Assembly: GCA_965112735.1 (NCBI GenBank)
Contig: OZ218951.1
Span: 1,116,001 to 1,180,000, forward strand
Direction: 5' to 3'
Length of the DNA: 64,000 bases
Origin: Phaeosaccion multiseriatum
Lineage: Eukaryota > Ochrophyta, other classes
The notes beneath the pieces were generated by a model. The model saw nothing but the letters and a program-made list of their open reading frames with translations, ran no database searches and had not been told where the DNA came from. Positions 1 through 13,400 of the stretch are shown piece by piece; within the stretch, counting starts at the first letter, position 1, and each line of letters starts with the position of its first letter. The translations under genes were made by a program, and so were the position numbers.

Positions 1-1954
1 TGCCTCTCAGCTCAATACCACGTGGTTCTCCACACCGGAGACCTGTCCGCAGATGGAATTCGCGTCAACGACAAGTTCTGCCCTACCCTGAAAGGGGTCC
101 GCAAAGACGTGGAGCATTCCGTCCAGTGGGAGAGGATGGAGAAGTCAGCGCGAGTTGAGAGTATGCGACAAAAGAATGCGGAGTTGGGCCTGAAACCCTC
201 CCTCGATCAGGTGGGGTGGAGTGGGGAGGAGTGGGATGGGACTCTTCTCTTTGGTGTCATGGACTTGCCGCTGGCTCACCACGACAACGCATCACCACCC
301 TCACTAAACCTTACCCCCTCTTTTCATGGCAGGACTTGAGAGAGTGCTTCATGAGCACGGTCTGCAACCAAGACAGACCAACCCCCTCGGGACTCGACGT
401 CAAAGCCGTCCAAGAAACCATGTGGTACACGGAAACCCACCTCCGCCTCCTGTATAGCCACGACGACGCCTATTTCGCCCGACTCGCAATGTCCGGCCTC
501 GCGCACGAGTTAGAGATGGTGCTGGTAGGGGGAGTGGGCGAGTCAAGCGAAGAGGAGGAGGGGGAGGAGGGTAACGATGGTGGTGGTGGTGGTGCTGCTG
601 CTGCAGCTGGTGGTACCAAGCTCGCAGTGTGGAGTGGAGACGAATTCACCCTCAGCCCCCTGCTGGCGCTGCTCCTTGGAGACGGGTACAGCGGGGCTTG
701 GCCGAGCTACGCCTCGCTCTTGCTCGTGGAGGTGAGTGCGTGTGTGTGTGTGCGTGTGTTTGCGTGTGTGTGCGTGTGTTTGCGTTTGTGTGTGTGTGGG
801 CGCGTGTGTGTGTGCGTTGTGTGCGTGTGTGTGCGTGTGTGTGTGTGTGCGTGTGTGTGCGCCCTCAGAGGGACACCGCTGAAGACTGACTTGACTGGCC
901 CACTCATTCGACTGTGTGTGCTTCCCGTTCTTTCCTCCCGACTTTCCCCTTCACACACGTCTGTGCTGTCTCTCTTGTCAATATGCTTCCTTCCTCCCTC
1001 TCCCCCCAGGTCTACAGCCGCCCCCCGGGGGTCTGGCTTGTGCGTGTGCTGTACAACGGCGAGGCGGTGCGACTGACAGGCTGCCAAGAAGAGGAGAGTG
1101 ATCTCTGTCCAGGTAAGGGAGGGGAGTGGGGAGGGGAGTGGAGGGGGGGTGAGGCAGGGGAAGGGTATGGTAGTGTAGGCCATTGTGATTGTATGGCTTG
1201 TGTACGTATGCTTTTGCGTGTGCGCCTTCTTCTCCTCCTCCTCATCTCCTCTTCCTCCGTCGTCGGTCCTTTCGAACCACGAAGCCGGCCTATTGCCCTT
1301 CATTTCACTGATCCCCATCCACTGCCATGCCCCTCCCCCTCCCCAATCTCCTCAGTCGATGTCCTCCTGGGCCTCCTTCGCTCATCTGCCTCTCTGCGGG
1401 GCGCTTGCCTACAGGCCGATGATGGTGACAGGGAAAGAGAAGAAGAAGAAGATGAAGAAGAAGAACCAACATCAGTAGAGGGGCCCATTGGAGGAGACGG
1501 GAGTGGAGAAGGGTCCTCGACGACGGTTGAGGAGGAGATGCTGCCTGCGCAGGCTGTGGACTACAGCTCCTACATTAGCGGGGCAGTCACAGCCAAGATC
1601 GTCGGGGCGATGCTTGTGCTCGGGTGGATAGCAGGGTTGGCTTGTGGTTGTAGGAGACTCAAGAGGGAGTACAAGCGCCAGTGGGAGCAACGGTCGTTTG
1701 AGAGTTACACGGCTGTGGGTAAGGAGATTAAGTCCGCCTTCTCTCCTTCTACGAGCTTAGGAGGAGGCAAGGGGCGACGCCCGAGCAAGTTTAGCATCCA
1801 TGGCCACAAAGACGACGAGGAGGAGAGCGAGGATGAGAGCGAAACGGAGGGGGTTTGGGAGGGAGGCGTAACCAATGGGACAGGCGAGAAGAACGACTCG
1901 GCCTCTTATGGGGCCGGCGGCAATGGCAGTAGGAGCTACCAAAACATGATGTAA
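1..1954 (+). CDS. Histidine acid phosphatase-like membrane protein, 5' end outside window
   Basis: Four exons are visible: 1-210, 333-731, 1010-1112 and 1356-1954, giving 436 residues with the N-terminus cut off by the window. The order of segments matches lysosomal/prostatic-type histidine acid phosphatases: a core, a C-terminal block with [11 protein letters not shown] followed by a [13 protein letters not shown] strand, then one membrane helix (about [21 protein letters not shown]) and a basic/acidic cytoplasmic tail. The family normally has a catalytic His-Asp pair in the motif S-[AG]-H-D. Here that place reads S-G-D-E (bases 633-644), so the His is replaced by Asp and the Asp by Glu. Either the enzyme is impaired or another residue serves as proton donor. 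The RHG nucleophile motif lies outside the window. An Asp/Glu/Gly/Ala-rich insert precedes the motif. It converges with the next gene. The family assignment is good; activity is doubtful. Confidence 0.72.
741..866 (+). repeat. TG/CG-rich dinucleotide tract in intron 2 of the phosphatase gene
   Basis: About 125 bp of alternating TG with scattered CG directly follow the donor GTGAGTGCG at 732. The tract lies wholly inside intron 732-1009. Confidence 0.8.
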
Positions 1955-2316
1955 AGTGTATTAGTTGTAGCTGCGAGACGATTTTTTTTTCTAATTTATA
2001 TGTACTAGTTAATGTGATTGTCTGTCGTGATGTGTGTCCATGCGACACTTGACGGACATTTTTCTTTTTTTCCCTTCATTTGCCACATACTACAGAAGGC
2101 AAATATGTGTCCCACCCCCCCTAGATTGTTCAGAAGGACGGTTTCCTCCTGAACTAAATGTTCTGTGGTCTGTCTGCCCCACAGGCCCCCCTACTTTTCT
2201 CGAACCCATGTCTCCCCTATTGTACTTGCGTGTTAATCGATGATGCCTTCCCGCCCTCCCGCCCTCCCTGCTTCCCTCCCCTCCCCTCCCCTCCCCCCCC
2301 CACTCACCCACTACTT
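1955..2316. other. Convergent intergenic spacer
   Basis: These 362 bases lie between two facing stop codons and should contain both 3' UTRs. A C/T-rich run (about 2246-2310) is the only clear structure. I see no coding potential. Confidence 0.6.
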
Positions 2317-5300
2317 CTACTCCTTCTCATACGCGCCCCCCAGCTTGCCCTGTGTGTTGTCATACGTTGGTGTGACGGTGGACAGATTGGAGGACATTCC
2401 GCTCCTCACACTCCCTGTGTCGTCATCCCTCATGTTGAGGTAGTTTCGAGACTGACTCTGCGTCAACTGCCCCAAATCCAACCCACTCACCACACCCACC
2501 ACACCCGCCCCGCCCGCGCCCGCACCAGACCCATCGCCATCTACTGCCATCTTAGCTCCCATGGCCCTCGCTCGCAAAAGACGCCCATCAGCCGAGAACC
2601 TTGCCTGAAGATCACCAGCCTCGTCCTCCGATTCCTGCGCGTCTTCCTCCTCCTCGTCCTCGCTCAGGGCTACAATGTCCATCTCACTTTCCTCCACATC
2701 TGAGACCCTTCTCTTGGATGCCTCCTGAATCGCTCCTCCTCCTTCTGCTGCAGCTGCCGTAGTATTGCCTGGCTTGTGCTGAGCCTGGCTGAGTAGTGGC
2801 AGCCCACGGAAAGGGGTTGCGGGGTCTCCTGCTCCTCCTCCCCGCCCCCCTGTCGAGGTCAACATCCTACCCTGATACAGCAAACCCTTGTCTGTTCCTA
2901 CTTCTCCTCCAGTCACTGCCGCCCTCCCTCCACCTCCTCCGCTCTCCTTCCCTTCAGCTCCGCCGGCGACGGCATCTTCAGCTGCCGCCGGTGCTGTGCC
3001 GCCCACCCCCGGTATCGACGCCCTTCGACTGCTCCCCTTCTTGAGCAAGTTCCCCAGGCCGCCCAACACCCCCACCCCTCTCCCACTCTTCACACCGCTT
3101 GACACTCCTCCTCCTCCTCCTCCTCCTCCTACTTCTTCTTTCCCCTCCTGTGGAGCCCCGCCAGAAACGCCAGGCGGCACCAGCAACTCTCGGCGACTCC
3201 CGAGGAGGCCTGACAATTTGCCACCCCCACCCCCTCCTCCAGCTCCACCCCTGCCTCCCTCTCCTCCTCCTGCCGTCTCCTTGCTCTTGGTCCCCTCAAC
3301 CCAATTCTCCTCCTCGGCCTCAGTATCATCATCGTCCGCATCATCATCATCACCATCATCAGCCCCATCGTCGTCAACTGTTGAGGCCGGAACCCCAGCA
3401 TTGGGGGGAGTGCGCAGATCAGACAGGAAGCGCCCCATCATCACGTCTCCTCCTCCTCCTCCTGCTGTATCACCAACTGGTAATCCTAGGGCGGAGTCCC
3501 CATCTGTGATACTCTCGTCGTTGTCCTCCTCCTCCTCCTCCTCCCCCGCCTTTCCTTCCCCGGGCGACGCCACGGACGCCCCCTCTTCCACCTTCGTTCG
3601 GCTGTGCACCCAAGCTCCCGCCATACTCTTGGCTCCGATACTTGCCACATCTGCCCCTCCCCCCTGCTGGGAGGGCCCTGACGTCGTGGACGACGGTGGC
3701 AATAGCACTGCTTCCACTGGTGGCAGTGCTGCATCGTCTCCACCTCCTCCCCCGTTCTCCGGGCCTTCCTCCACCCCTGGAGGCCGGCCCACGCCTCCCC
3801 CTCCCCCCGCTCCTTCTCCTCCTCCTCCTCCTCCTCCTTCTCCGCTTCCTCGCCCCTTCTCGCCAACGTCATTACCCTCGCCAACGTCCTTACCCTCGCC
3901 CCCGCCCTCCTCCTTGCCGAAGGGCCAAAGCCCCCTGGCCGAAACCCACCCCGCCCCATGCCAAGAGTCGGACAGGGGCGAGGACGACGAGCGGCAGCCA
4001 TCCCGAGTGGGAGAGAGAGATGTAGATCTGCTCAGTGGTCCAGAGGTGCTCGGGGGGAGTTCGCGGCGCGGGTTCGTCGTCGGTGCCGCACCAGCAGCAG
4101 CAGCAGCCGCAGCAGCAGCAGCAGCCGCAGTCGCAGTCGCCGCAGCAGTAGCTGCAGCAGTTGGTGATGCAACAGCTGCCGTGCTAGCATCGGCGGTGGG
4201 CGGCACAACAGCAGGAGAAGCAGGTGGTGACACCGCAGCGGGAGCAGGAGCAGCAGCAGCGGCGGCAGTAGTAGCAGCAGGAGCGGCGGCGGTAGCGGCA
4301 GTGGCCGCAGCAGCGGCGGCGGCGGCAGTAGCGGCAGTAGCAGCGACAGCAGTAGCAGCGGCTGCAGAAGCAGCATTTGCTTCAGCGACAGAAGCAGCGA
4401 GGTTCTGCATGGCAATGGTCCTTCCCCGCCCTTCTCGTCCTTCTTCATCTTCAGCAGACCGGCGCCTCTCCTCCTTCTCCTCCGTCTCTGCTGCGTGCTC
4501 CAGAGAGTCCAGAGAGGGTAGGTTGTTCCGACTGCCCATCCTCCTTCCTGATCCTGCTCCTCCTGCTCCTCCTTCTCCCTCCTCTTCAGCCACAAGTCGC
4601 AAACTCTCGTCGTCTCCCTCTCCATTGCCGTGCTCCAGTAGAGTGGGCGTCCCCGTGCTCCTTGCTACTGGCTCCCCTCCCCCACGCCCCAGCACAGTCG
4701 GTGCGAGCGTTTCCACCGTGGAACAAATCGACTCGGCCGCCCCGCCCCTCCCCTCCCCTGTGGTGGTGATCGGCGGTCCGCTCTTGTCATCCCCGGGGGG
4801 CGCAGCGGAGGTGACGACAGCGGTGGTGGGGAGAACATCCCTAGCAGAGGCAAGGTTCTGTGCCGCCAGAGACGCGAGAGAGACAACCTCCTCCTCCCCT
4901 TGTCGCTCTCCGCCTCCTTGGCTTGCTGCGGCCCTGTTTTGCGACCCCTCCGCGGAAGCAGCAGCAGCGGAAGGGACGCTCTCGACCCCACTCGACGAAT
5001 TCCTGTCTCGGTGAGAAGAAGGGTCGCTTGAGGAATTCCTGTCTCGGTGAGAAGAAGGGTCGCTTGAGGAATTCCTGTCTCGGTGAGAAGGGTAGCTCGC
5101 CCCGTCGCCTCCCCCTGAGACAGCCGACTCGGGGTACCCTTCCGCTTCCGCTGCCGAAGAGTCTGAGAACGGGCCGTGTGCGGCTCCGAGGAAGCCTGTG
5201 GGTGAGACGTTGGTTGGGATACAGAGGGGGGAGGGGAGAGTGAGGAAGGGGAGGGGGTGAGGGAGGGAGGTTCATGAGAAACAGCATCTAATGAATCAAT

Positions 5301-6550
5301 GTGTAAGATAAGCGATCCTCACGTAAACACACACAGGCTCTCTCTCTCTTACAAATACAAGTACATGACACACACACACTCACTCACTCACTCACTCACC
5401 TGTTGCGATGCTCTTTCGGAGGAGGTGGCAATTCTTCTTGAACAGAATGGGCCAAAACGAAACCCAAACCTCGCCCACTCGGCGCTCCACGAACCGCCGT
5501 AGCTCGGGGTCCTTCGGGTAGTCACCATTTGCGGCCTGCTGCTCGTCTTGCAGCTGCCGTACCACCAACTGATCCTCCTCCGAGTCTTCCAGATGCCACT
5601 CCTCTCGGTACGATGTACCTTCCGCGAGCTGTCGGTGCTGGCTCCGGTTGCTGGCGCTCAGCTGGGGAGGAGAGAAGGGGTCTTTGTTCGCACCCCCCCC
5701 CATGCTGTTACCCTGTCCGCCTCCATAGTCAAACGCCACCCTCTCCGTGGAGCAGCACCCGGTGCACGACGAGCAACACGAGCAGGTCAAGCACGCCGAC
5801 ATGGAGCAGTTGGTGATACAGCAGCCCGCCTTGGACCACCACTTGCCCCGTCGGATGAAGTAGGACGTGGACAGGAGCGCATCCAGGAATATGGGAAAGG
5901 CCAGACAAATGGCGACGAGCACCTCGATGAGCATGATGGCCAGGAAGGCATCCTCCCTGAACCCTTTTCGCTCTCGGTCTCCGTCGTTGTTCCTGTCGCC
6001 CAGGATGACCACAGAGAGGAGCAGCCCCACCACGGCGAGGTTGCCCAGAGCGGCCAGGCCTGTGTATGAGATTTGCAGTTGCATGCATTCATTAATAGGG
6101 GTTGGTCAGTTGGTTGTGTGTGTGTGTTTTGTCGCATTGATGGTTCTTGAAAATGTTTGACTACGGACAACAGAAAGGCAACAAACAGACAAACAACCTT
6201 TGGGCGTCTTTCTTTTCTCCCTCAGCTCCCTCTCCTCCGCGTACGTGAAATACTTCTCATTAAAGCACCAACTCCCTTCCCTTCCCTCCCTCCCTCCCTC
6301 CCTCCCTCCCTCCCTCCTCACTCACCTGCCCCGCAGTTGAGGGCCCTGTTGCAGAAAGGTGTGGACCTCACGAGTAGGCCGAAGTTGAGCAGCGCCACCC
6401 CTCCGAACACGCACAGCTGAGCGATGCCGTTGTCCACCAGGCCTAACAAGAAGGATGGCCAACAGCCGGTGCGTGTGTGTGTGCGTGGGCGTGTGCGTGA
6501 GGGAGGGGAGCGAGTAAGAGAATGAGGCTGGTGAATGAGAGTGGTTCACC

Positions 6551-6584
<34 letters not shown>

Positions 6585-9500
6585 GCAAAAAAACAAGAAA
6601 AAAACCGTTTTCAACCAATCACGCAAAACTCACCCGCAACCGCCGCCAACACCAGCATGGAGACCAAGCCGACACCCGCGTACACATAGCCCGTCGACGT
6701 GTAGTCCACGTAAAGCGGCTCCCCACCGATGCGCATGAGCTCCTGGGTACGTTGTTCCGTGGTGAGGCGGTTCTGCATGAGGTCGTTGAACGTTCGCTGC
6801 TGCTCCTTCATTGACGAAGTTGCCCGCTCGGTATCCGTGTGGTGGATGCTGCTGGGCGTGGTGTTTGTCGGGGAAGGCCCTCCCTCCAGCTCAGCCTCGT
6901 CATCATCATCGTCAAAATGGAAACTGCGATGCCCCCCCCCTCCTCCTCCTCCCTTCTCTCCTCCCGGGCGCTCTGCCAGCCCCCCTACAAAAGTTGACTC
7001 GTCGTCGTCGCCATCTGTCTGTGAATGTTGAGCTACAGAGGCGATGGTGTCTTCGTCTTCCAGTGCCCGAGCCGCCTCCCTCTCCCTTGCTTCGGCGTCC
7101 AGCATGTCGTCGAACAGAGCTTGCCGGGCCGCCATGCTCCTCTCGACTGTACCGCACATACATACGTTTACATACGTTTACATACGTATACATGCACACA
7201 TGAGAGGGGATGTGAGAGGCATGTTAGAGGTATAGAGGAACACGCACGCAAATACACACACCATGCGGGTTTCAGTTTAGTAGACCTTAAGCTAGACTCA
7301 ACAGAAGCCATCGGATGGACGGCAACTTACAGATGAAGGTGGCTTGCCAATTGCCCTTGTCGAAGCAGCTCAGGAAGCGCCCCTCTCCGTTGTGCGTGTC
7401 CAAGATTGACTGGCGACTGTGCAGAGAGAGAAGGAGAGGGTCAGAACGGGGGAGAGAGGGATACGCATGCGCATTTTACAGAGAGATGGCAAGGAAAGGA
7501 TCCGGGGCAGAGAAGACAAGAGAAGAGAGAGAGTGAGACGACGGCTTCCTCTTGGCCAACCAAGCAGCTAACAACAGACTGTATAAATTGAAGAAAAAAC
7601 ACACCAAAAAAACATCCAAAGGCAAACAGAAGTCCCTTCCTCTCACCCTCTCATCATTCACTCACATCTTCCCACCGACGCCTTGGGCCCTGGCTCCTCC
7701 GCGCCTGCCTGGGGGCTGCAGCTGACCAAAGCCAACGTGGCTCCGGCTGCTGCCACCGCTACCACCACTGCTGCTGCAGCTGTCGAGGAAGCTGCTCCTG
7801 GCCTTCTCCTCCGGCATGCCATCCGTCGGCCACCCTCCTCTTCCTCGCATGTTGTTGTGCACGTCGTCGCCACCTGTGTCTTGCTCCTCTTCCTCGTCCA
7901 TGGCGTACTCAATGTAGGCAATGGGGCTGTCCTCGCGGTTGAGAAACCTTGAAAAGAGGGTGAGCATAAAGACGATGAAGGGAAGGGCCACGAGCAGAAG
8001 GAGGGAAGCCCCTGCCGCCACAGCGTAGGGGCAATCCGTGCGCAGGCTGCGGAACTCTGCAGTGACCATGCCTGCGGTTGAGGGAAGAAAAGATTTGGTT
8101 GGGGTCAGGGTTGGGTAAAAGGTTAAAAGGGTTCAAGGTAAGGGTTGGGGTTCGGTTCAGCTCCTCGATGAAAAATATCCATCCATCCCCAATATCGACC
8201 TAAAGCTAAAGCCGATGGGTGTCAGGATCGGAGGTGTAAGGTTTTGAGGTACATATGGGATTACGTAAGGGTTTGAGTTGGTAGGGTGAAGGTCAGGTGT
8301 GACCACACACAAACCTGTGAAGAGGAAGAGCATGAAGAAGAGCTCGAGGTGGGGGTAGTACATCCAGCAGCTCGACTTGGACGCCTGGAACAGGTACGCG
8401 CTGCAGAAGGGGGGGGGAGGAAGGAGGAAGGAGGAAGGAGGAAGACCGAGGTTGGGGTGAAGTATGAGATGCGAACGGCAACGAAGACAACGAAGAAAGA
8501 GAGACTGATGAATTGAATGAATTGACCGGCTCTTTGAATGACTGACTGCCCTTCCTTCCTTCCTCGCTTCCTTCCTTCCTTCCTTCCTTCCTCTCAACTC
8601 ACCACAAGGGGCTGCGCAGTTCCCTCTCCAGTGTCTTGACCTCCCTCTTGGACAGCGGGGCCTCGGGCCCGGCAAGGGGGTCCCGCCTGCGCACACTCAC
8701 CACACCTCCCTCCACCCCAACCAAGCCGCTGTGGCTGCTGTGCCCTTGGCTGTGGCCTTGGCTGTGGCTGTGTCCACTCAGTTGAGGCGGTACGCTGCTG
8801 CTGTGGCCAGAGCTGCTGCCGTACACGCTTGAGGAGCCTGTGCCAGGGTGCTCGAGGACGATGCGGCGGAGAGCTTCCACGGGGCGCTCCTGTGAGTGTG
8901 ATGGATAGATTACCAACACGCGAAGGAGGAGGAGTGAGTTTTATATTTAAAGATGATGTCCAAGAGGCAATACATGCGTGTGTTGTGTGTGTTGTGTGTG
9001 TTGTGTGGGTGTGGGTGTGTGTGTGTGTGGCCGTGCTTACCTCCTCACTCCGGAGCTTGAGCAGCGAGGCCAGCTCGTCGTATTTCTGAGGGGAGGATGG
9101 AAGAACGAAAGGAAGAAAGGAAGTTGTTGAGAGGCAGGACAGGAGATCGCCAAGAATGCTTCCCCCTCCCCCTCTTTTCTTCTGCATGCCAGCCTGGTGT
9201 GTGTGTATGTGCAGCGACCAAACGAAACGAACCTCTCGAGTCGTCAGATGCTGCTGCAGCGACGACGGCACCAACGACACTTGAGACCTCGACGACACCG
9301 ACACGACAGACCGGTCCTCCTCTTTGGTTCCGATGCCTCCTTGCTGCCCCTCTTGCTGCTGCCGTATCACCAACTGTTGCGGCTGCTGCGGCAGTCGCTG
9401 CCCGCTCTGGCTGCTTGTGTTGTCTTTGTCGTCCTTCTCAACTCCGAGGGCCTCGAGCACTGCTCCGCGCCGTGCGAGCCAGCGAGCCTCCAGTGCTGCA

Positions 9501-10373
9501 GTGTTTGGGGTGTGTTGTTGGGTGTCAGGAGTCGGAATTTCTCTCTTTTTTTTATCTCTTTTCTCTCTCTCTCTCATCTCCCTCCCCTCCTTCTCTCTCT
9601 AGGGCTTACTCACCGGAGGCGATGGTGAGGTGAAGCAGCACAACAAGAAGAAGCGCTCCGAGCACAAGCACTGAGTTGCCCACGAGAAGCGCCACATTGC
9701 TGCTCCCACACCCCTCCTCGAAGCTCCCATCGGGACCTCCTAGGCGCCGCCCTTCACCACTCCGACTATCCCACTCGACGCCATCGCCCTGGTGATCCGA
9801 GAAGTGTGAGTAGGGCGAGTAGAGGATGCGATCGTTGTTGTTGTTGTTGTTGTTGTCGACAACGCTGCGCTTGGTGGTGTAGTCGGTCCTTCCGAAGGGA
9901 AGCAGCTCATAGGCCCACCACCAGACATTCACCCACGTGATCTCATCTGCAGGTACATGGATGAGCAGGCGTATGGGCACGGAGACCGGGCGAGATGACG
10001 GGAGGTTAACACTTGCACTCTACACCCACAACAAAACCTTCCTCCTCCTCCCCCTCCTCCTCCTCCTCCTCCTCACCAGTGAATGCACAAAAGTCTCTGG
10101 AGTGATCCTTCGTGGCCACAAAGAAGAGCAATGCCACGGCCTGAGCCTGCCCCAGCAGCAGCACTGCGAGAGAGGTGGAGGGGGCTCGAGCTCGGGCGTT
10201 GAAGAGGGATCCCGGCGTCTTGTGAACGAAGGAGAGGATGGCGGCCGCCAGCACTGCAAAGGCCACCACGGCGGAGTACATCTGAAACGTTTGTTTTCGT
10301 TTGTTTGTTTATTTGGAGAGGGAGGGGAGGGGAGAAGGGGGAAGGAGGGAGGGAGGTTACGCCGCGGACGTAT

Positions 10374-10407
<34 letters not shown>

Positions 10408-13400
10408 GTCCGAGACGCTTGCCCGTGGGCTTGGAGTCGATCGAAAGGGACCCCTCTCGATCGATAGGAGTGCCGTCTCTGATCTCCGTGTCGGGGAGGC
10501 ACTCCTCGTCCTCGTACACATCAATCACCTGCGGGTCAGATCCTGAAGAATGACGGGTGGGGCAGAGAGCGCGCGCGCGGGGGGGGGGGGGGGAGGGTGT
10601 ACAGAGACAGTGAGGAAAAGGAGGAGAGAGATAGATGGGTCACAGACGGCGGAAGGGACGGCGGTGCGCGTTGGCGTAAGCCCAACTTCTACAGGTACCC
10701 ACTCTCTCTCTCTCTCACTCTCTTCCCTTCCATCTCCTCCCCCCTCCAGCTCCACTCTCTCTCTCTCTCCCACTACCCCCACACGGGCCAGACTCCCTTC
10801 CTCCCTCACTCACCGTCAAAGGTGGCCAGCTCAAGCACTAAAGTGGCGTTGCTCTGCTCGACAACCGTCAGCCCGCTGTACAGAGGAGCGTCTGAAAAGA
10901 CCACTTCTGCACATCGCGTGCTGTAGTCGTCGCCCTCCATGAGTGCCAGGGACGACTCAAAGCTCGCGGCATTGTCTCTGAGGTAGGTGCGGAGTTGATC
11001 CTTGTCAGCAGCAAGAACTCCCTCCTCCTCCTCCTCCTCCTCCTCCTCTCCGTCTTGTTGGAGGCGGCGACCAGCAGCAGCTGGGAGGACCGAGCTCGCT
11101 GCTGAATTGGAGGGGCGTGAGGGAGGAGAAGGTATGATCAAGAGAGACAAGCCCTTTCAAAAATAAAATAAAATAAAATAAAAATGAGGGAGCAATACTA
11201 AAGCTTCTTCTTTCTCCTTCATTTTCTCCTTCCTCCTTTGCCAGTCCCACTTCAATTCGGCTCCTCCCTTCTTCCTCAATCGACTTGGGCTGCTGGCTGC
11301 CCCATACACTACACACATACACGCACGCGCACACACACCCACACACACACACACACACACGCGCACACACACGCACACTACTCTGCTCACCGGGAAGGGG
11401 CTGCGCCGAGAGCACCACAACGCCCTCGTCGTCCGTCAAGAGCACGTCCACAGCACAAGAGTCTCCTCTCTCCTGCCCCTGTGCCTCGCTGCTCTCCTTC
11501 ACCGTCACGTAGGGTGAGTCAGCATCTTCTCGCTCCACCTCACGCACAAACATTCGGGGTTCCGTTGTTAGGAGATCCAAGTCTTCGCCCTCCTCATTGA
11601 TGCCTGAGTGGTTAGAAGTGTATGGGGGGTGGGGGAGGGGATGATGTTAGAGGCATACGGTTGCGAGAGGAAAGGAGGCCGGAGGGTTGGGTGGATCGAT
11701 TTTGAAGCAATGTGAGGAGTGTACCGTCAGCAAGCAACAAAACAGGCACACAAACAACAAACAAACAACAACGAACCAACACAGGACATTGATTGGTTGG
11801 CAGAAACAACATGCACGCGGGTGAGGACCACATCACCCCCCCCCCCATTCCTTCTGCTTTGGTCAACTCACATGTGCACCCGTACTGAAGGGCCCTATTA
11901 TCGCTTAGGACAAGGCTCTCCTCCACGCACACGCGACGCTCGTCATCCCCCCCCCCCCCGGGCTCACGCGGAGCTGGCGAGGGGCTGGGGTTGGGGCCCG
12001 TCGTCACTCCGTCGCTTGGTGCAGGCGTTGGTGCACTGGTCGGCGCCAGAGTGGGGGCCAGAGTTGGAGCCAAGGTTGGCGTGGTGGTTGGTGTTGCTGT
12101 AGGGCTTGGAGTGGGGGTTGTGGTAGGTGCAGGAGTGGGCCCAAAGGTTGGGAGGTCGCATTCGCAGCAAGTGGCCCCGTTGGAGCAGAAGTATGCCGTA
12201 ATGTCCTCGCCATCTGTGAGTGGGTTGGGTGTTTTGGGTGTTACAAGAGAGCACGAGAGAGCAGGAGAGGGACAGAAATGAGTGGAGTGGAAGGCGCAGT
12301 GCGTGGTCAGGGCACTGGGCAGTGAGTGGGTAAGTTAGTTTTTTTTAAACCTTGGAAGAAATAAATTTAAAGCAACGGAGTTGGGGGGGGGGGGGGAGAA
12401 GAAAAACTTACAAGTTTGATATAAAATCGAGCCTGCCCTTCTCCACACACACACACACACGGGCGCACACACGTACAATATGCGCCGAGGTTCCACAGAT
12501 ACTCCTTCGAAGAAATGGTGTCTGTCACTTCCGAACACACGCCCTCCTCGGCAGGCTCCACCCCCTGGCGCTCGCACGTCTGGCTGCAGCGCGTCTCGCA
12601 GTTGTAGTCACACGGGTACGCCCACCACGAGTCGTCCTCCTCCGGGCCCTGTTGTGAAGATGTATAATAATAATTATTATTATTATACATTTATTATTAA
12701 ATGTATATAATAATCGCATTAGGGGGGGGGGTAGGGGGGTATGTACGGAGGAGGAGGAGAAGGAGGAGGGGGTAAGGGGTAGGGGGTAGTTTGGATTGGA
12801 GGGAAGACGTGTGAGGCGAGTGTTGCGAAAAAAAAATAATCATGGGGAGAGAGGGGAAGACAGCCTCAGTACAGCTAGGAAGACAAGCAGGGAGGAATGT
12901 GGCCAGGAAGAAAGGGACGGAGTCTCCTTACCCCCACCACCACCCGAAAGGTCCTGGGCACCTCTTTCTGGGCACCTCCGTATGGCGGTTGGTCGTAAGA
13001 CACAAAGGGGACATTTGCGCAGAGCGCTGGCAGCAGGACGCTGCGCTTAAAGGGGTAGAGCTGGATCAATGAGGGGGGGGCGAGGTACGCCCACTCATGA
13101 TGTGTGTCCATCAGTCAGTCGCAGCAGTCGCTGCACCGCGAGGAGGGCAACAAATGAAAAACAGTTGGTCTGTGTATGACAAGAGTAAGCCCACCCCACA
13201 CCCTCCTTCTTCACGTACCGTATCTTTGCTGTCCCGCACAATGCAGTGGCCCACCTCTGCCGGGCGGCACACGCAGCAGTCTCCCCCGCTAGCCTGGCAT
13301 CGGCCGTCGTGGTCCTCGAAGAGGAACTGTGACCAGGACAGGGACACCGACCCGACCTCCTCCTCTGGCTCCTCCACGAGGTTCTGCAGGGACTCACACT

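Noticed and set aside
2888-5014. 708-codon open frame on the plus strand
   Set aside because: It is antisense to the last exon of the giant membrane protein. Triplet-repeat composition keeps both strands open; the minus frame joins 19 upstream exons in phase and ends naturally.
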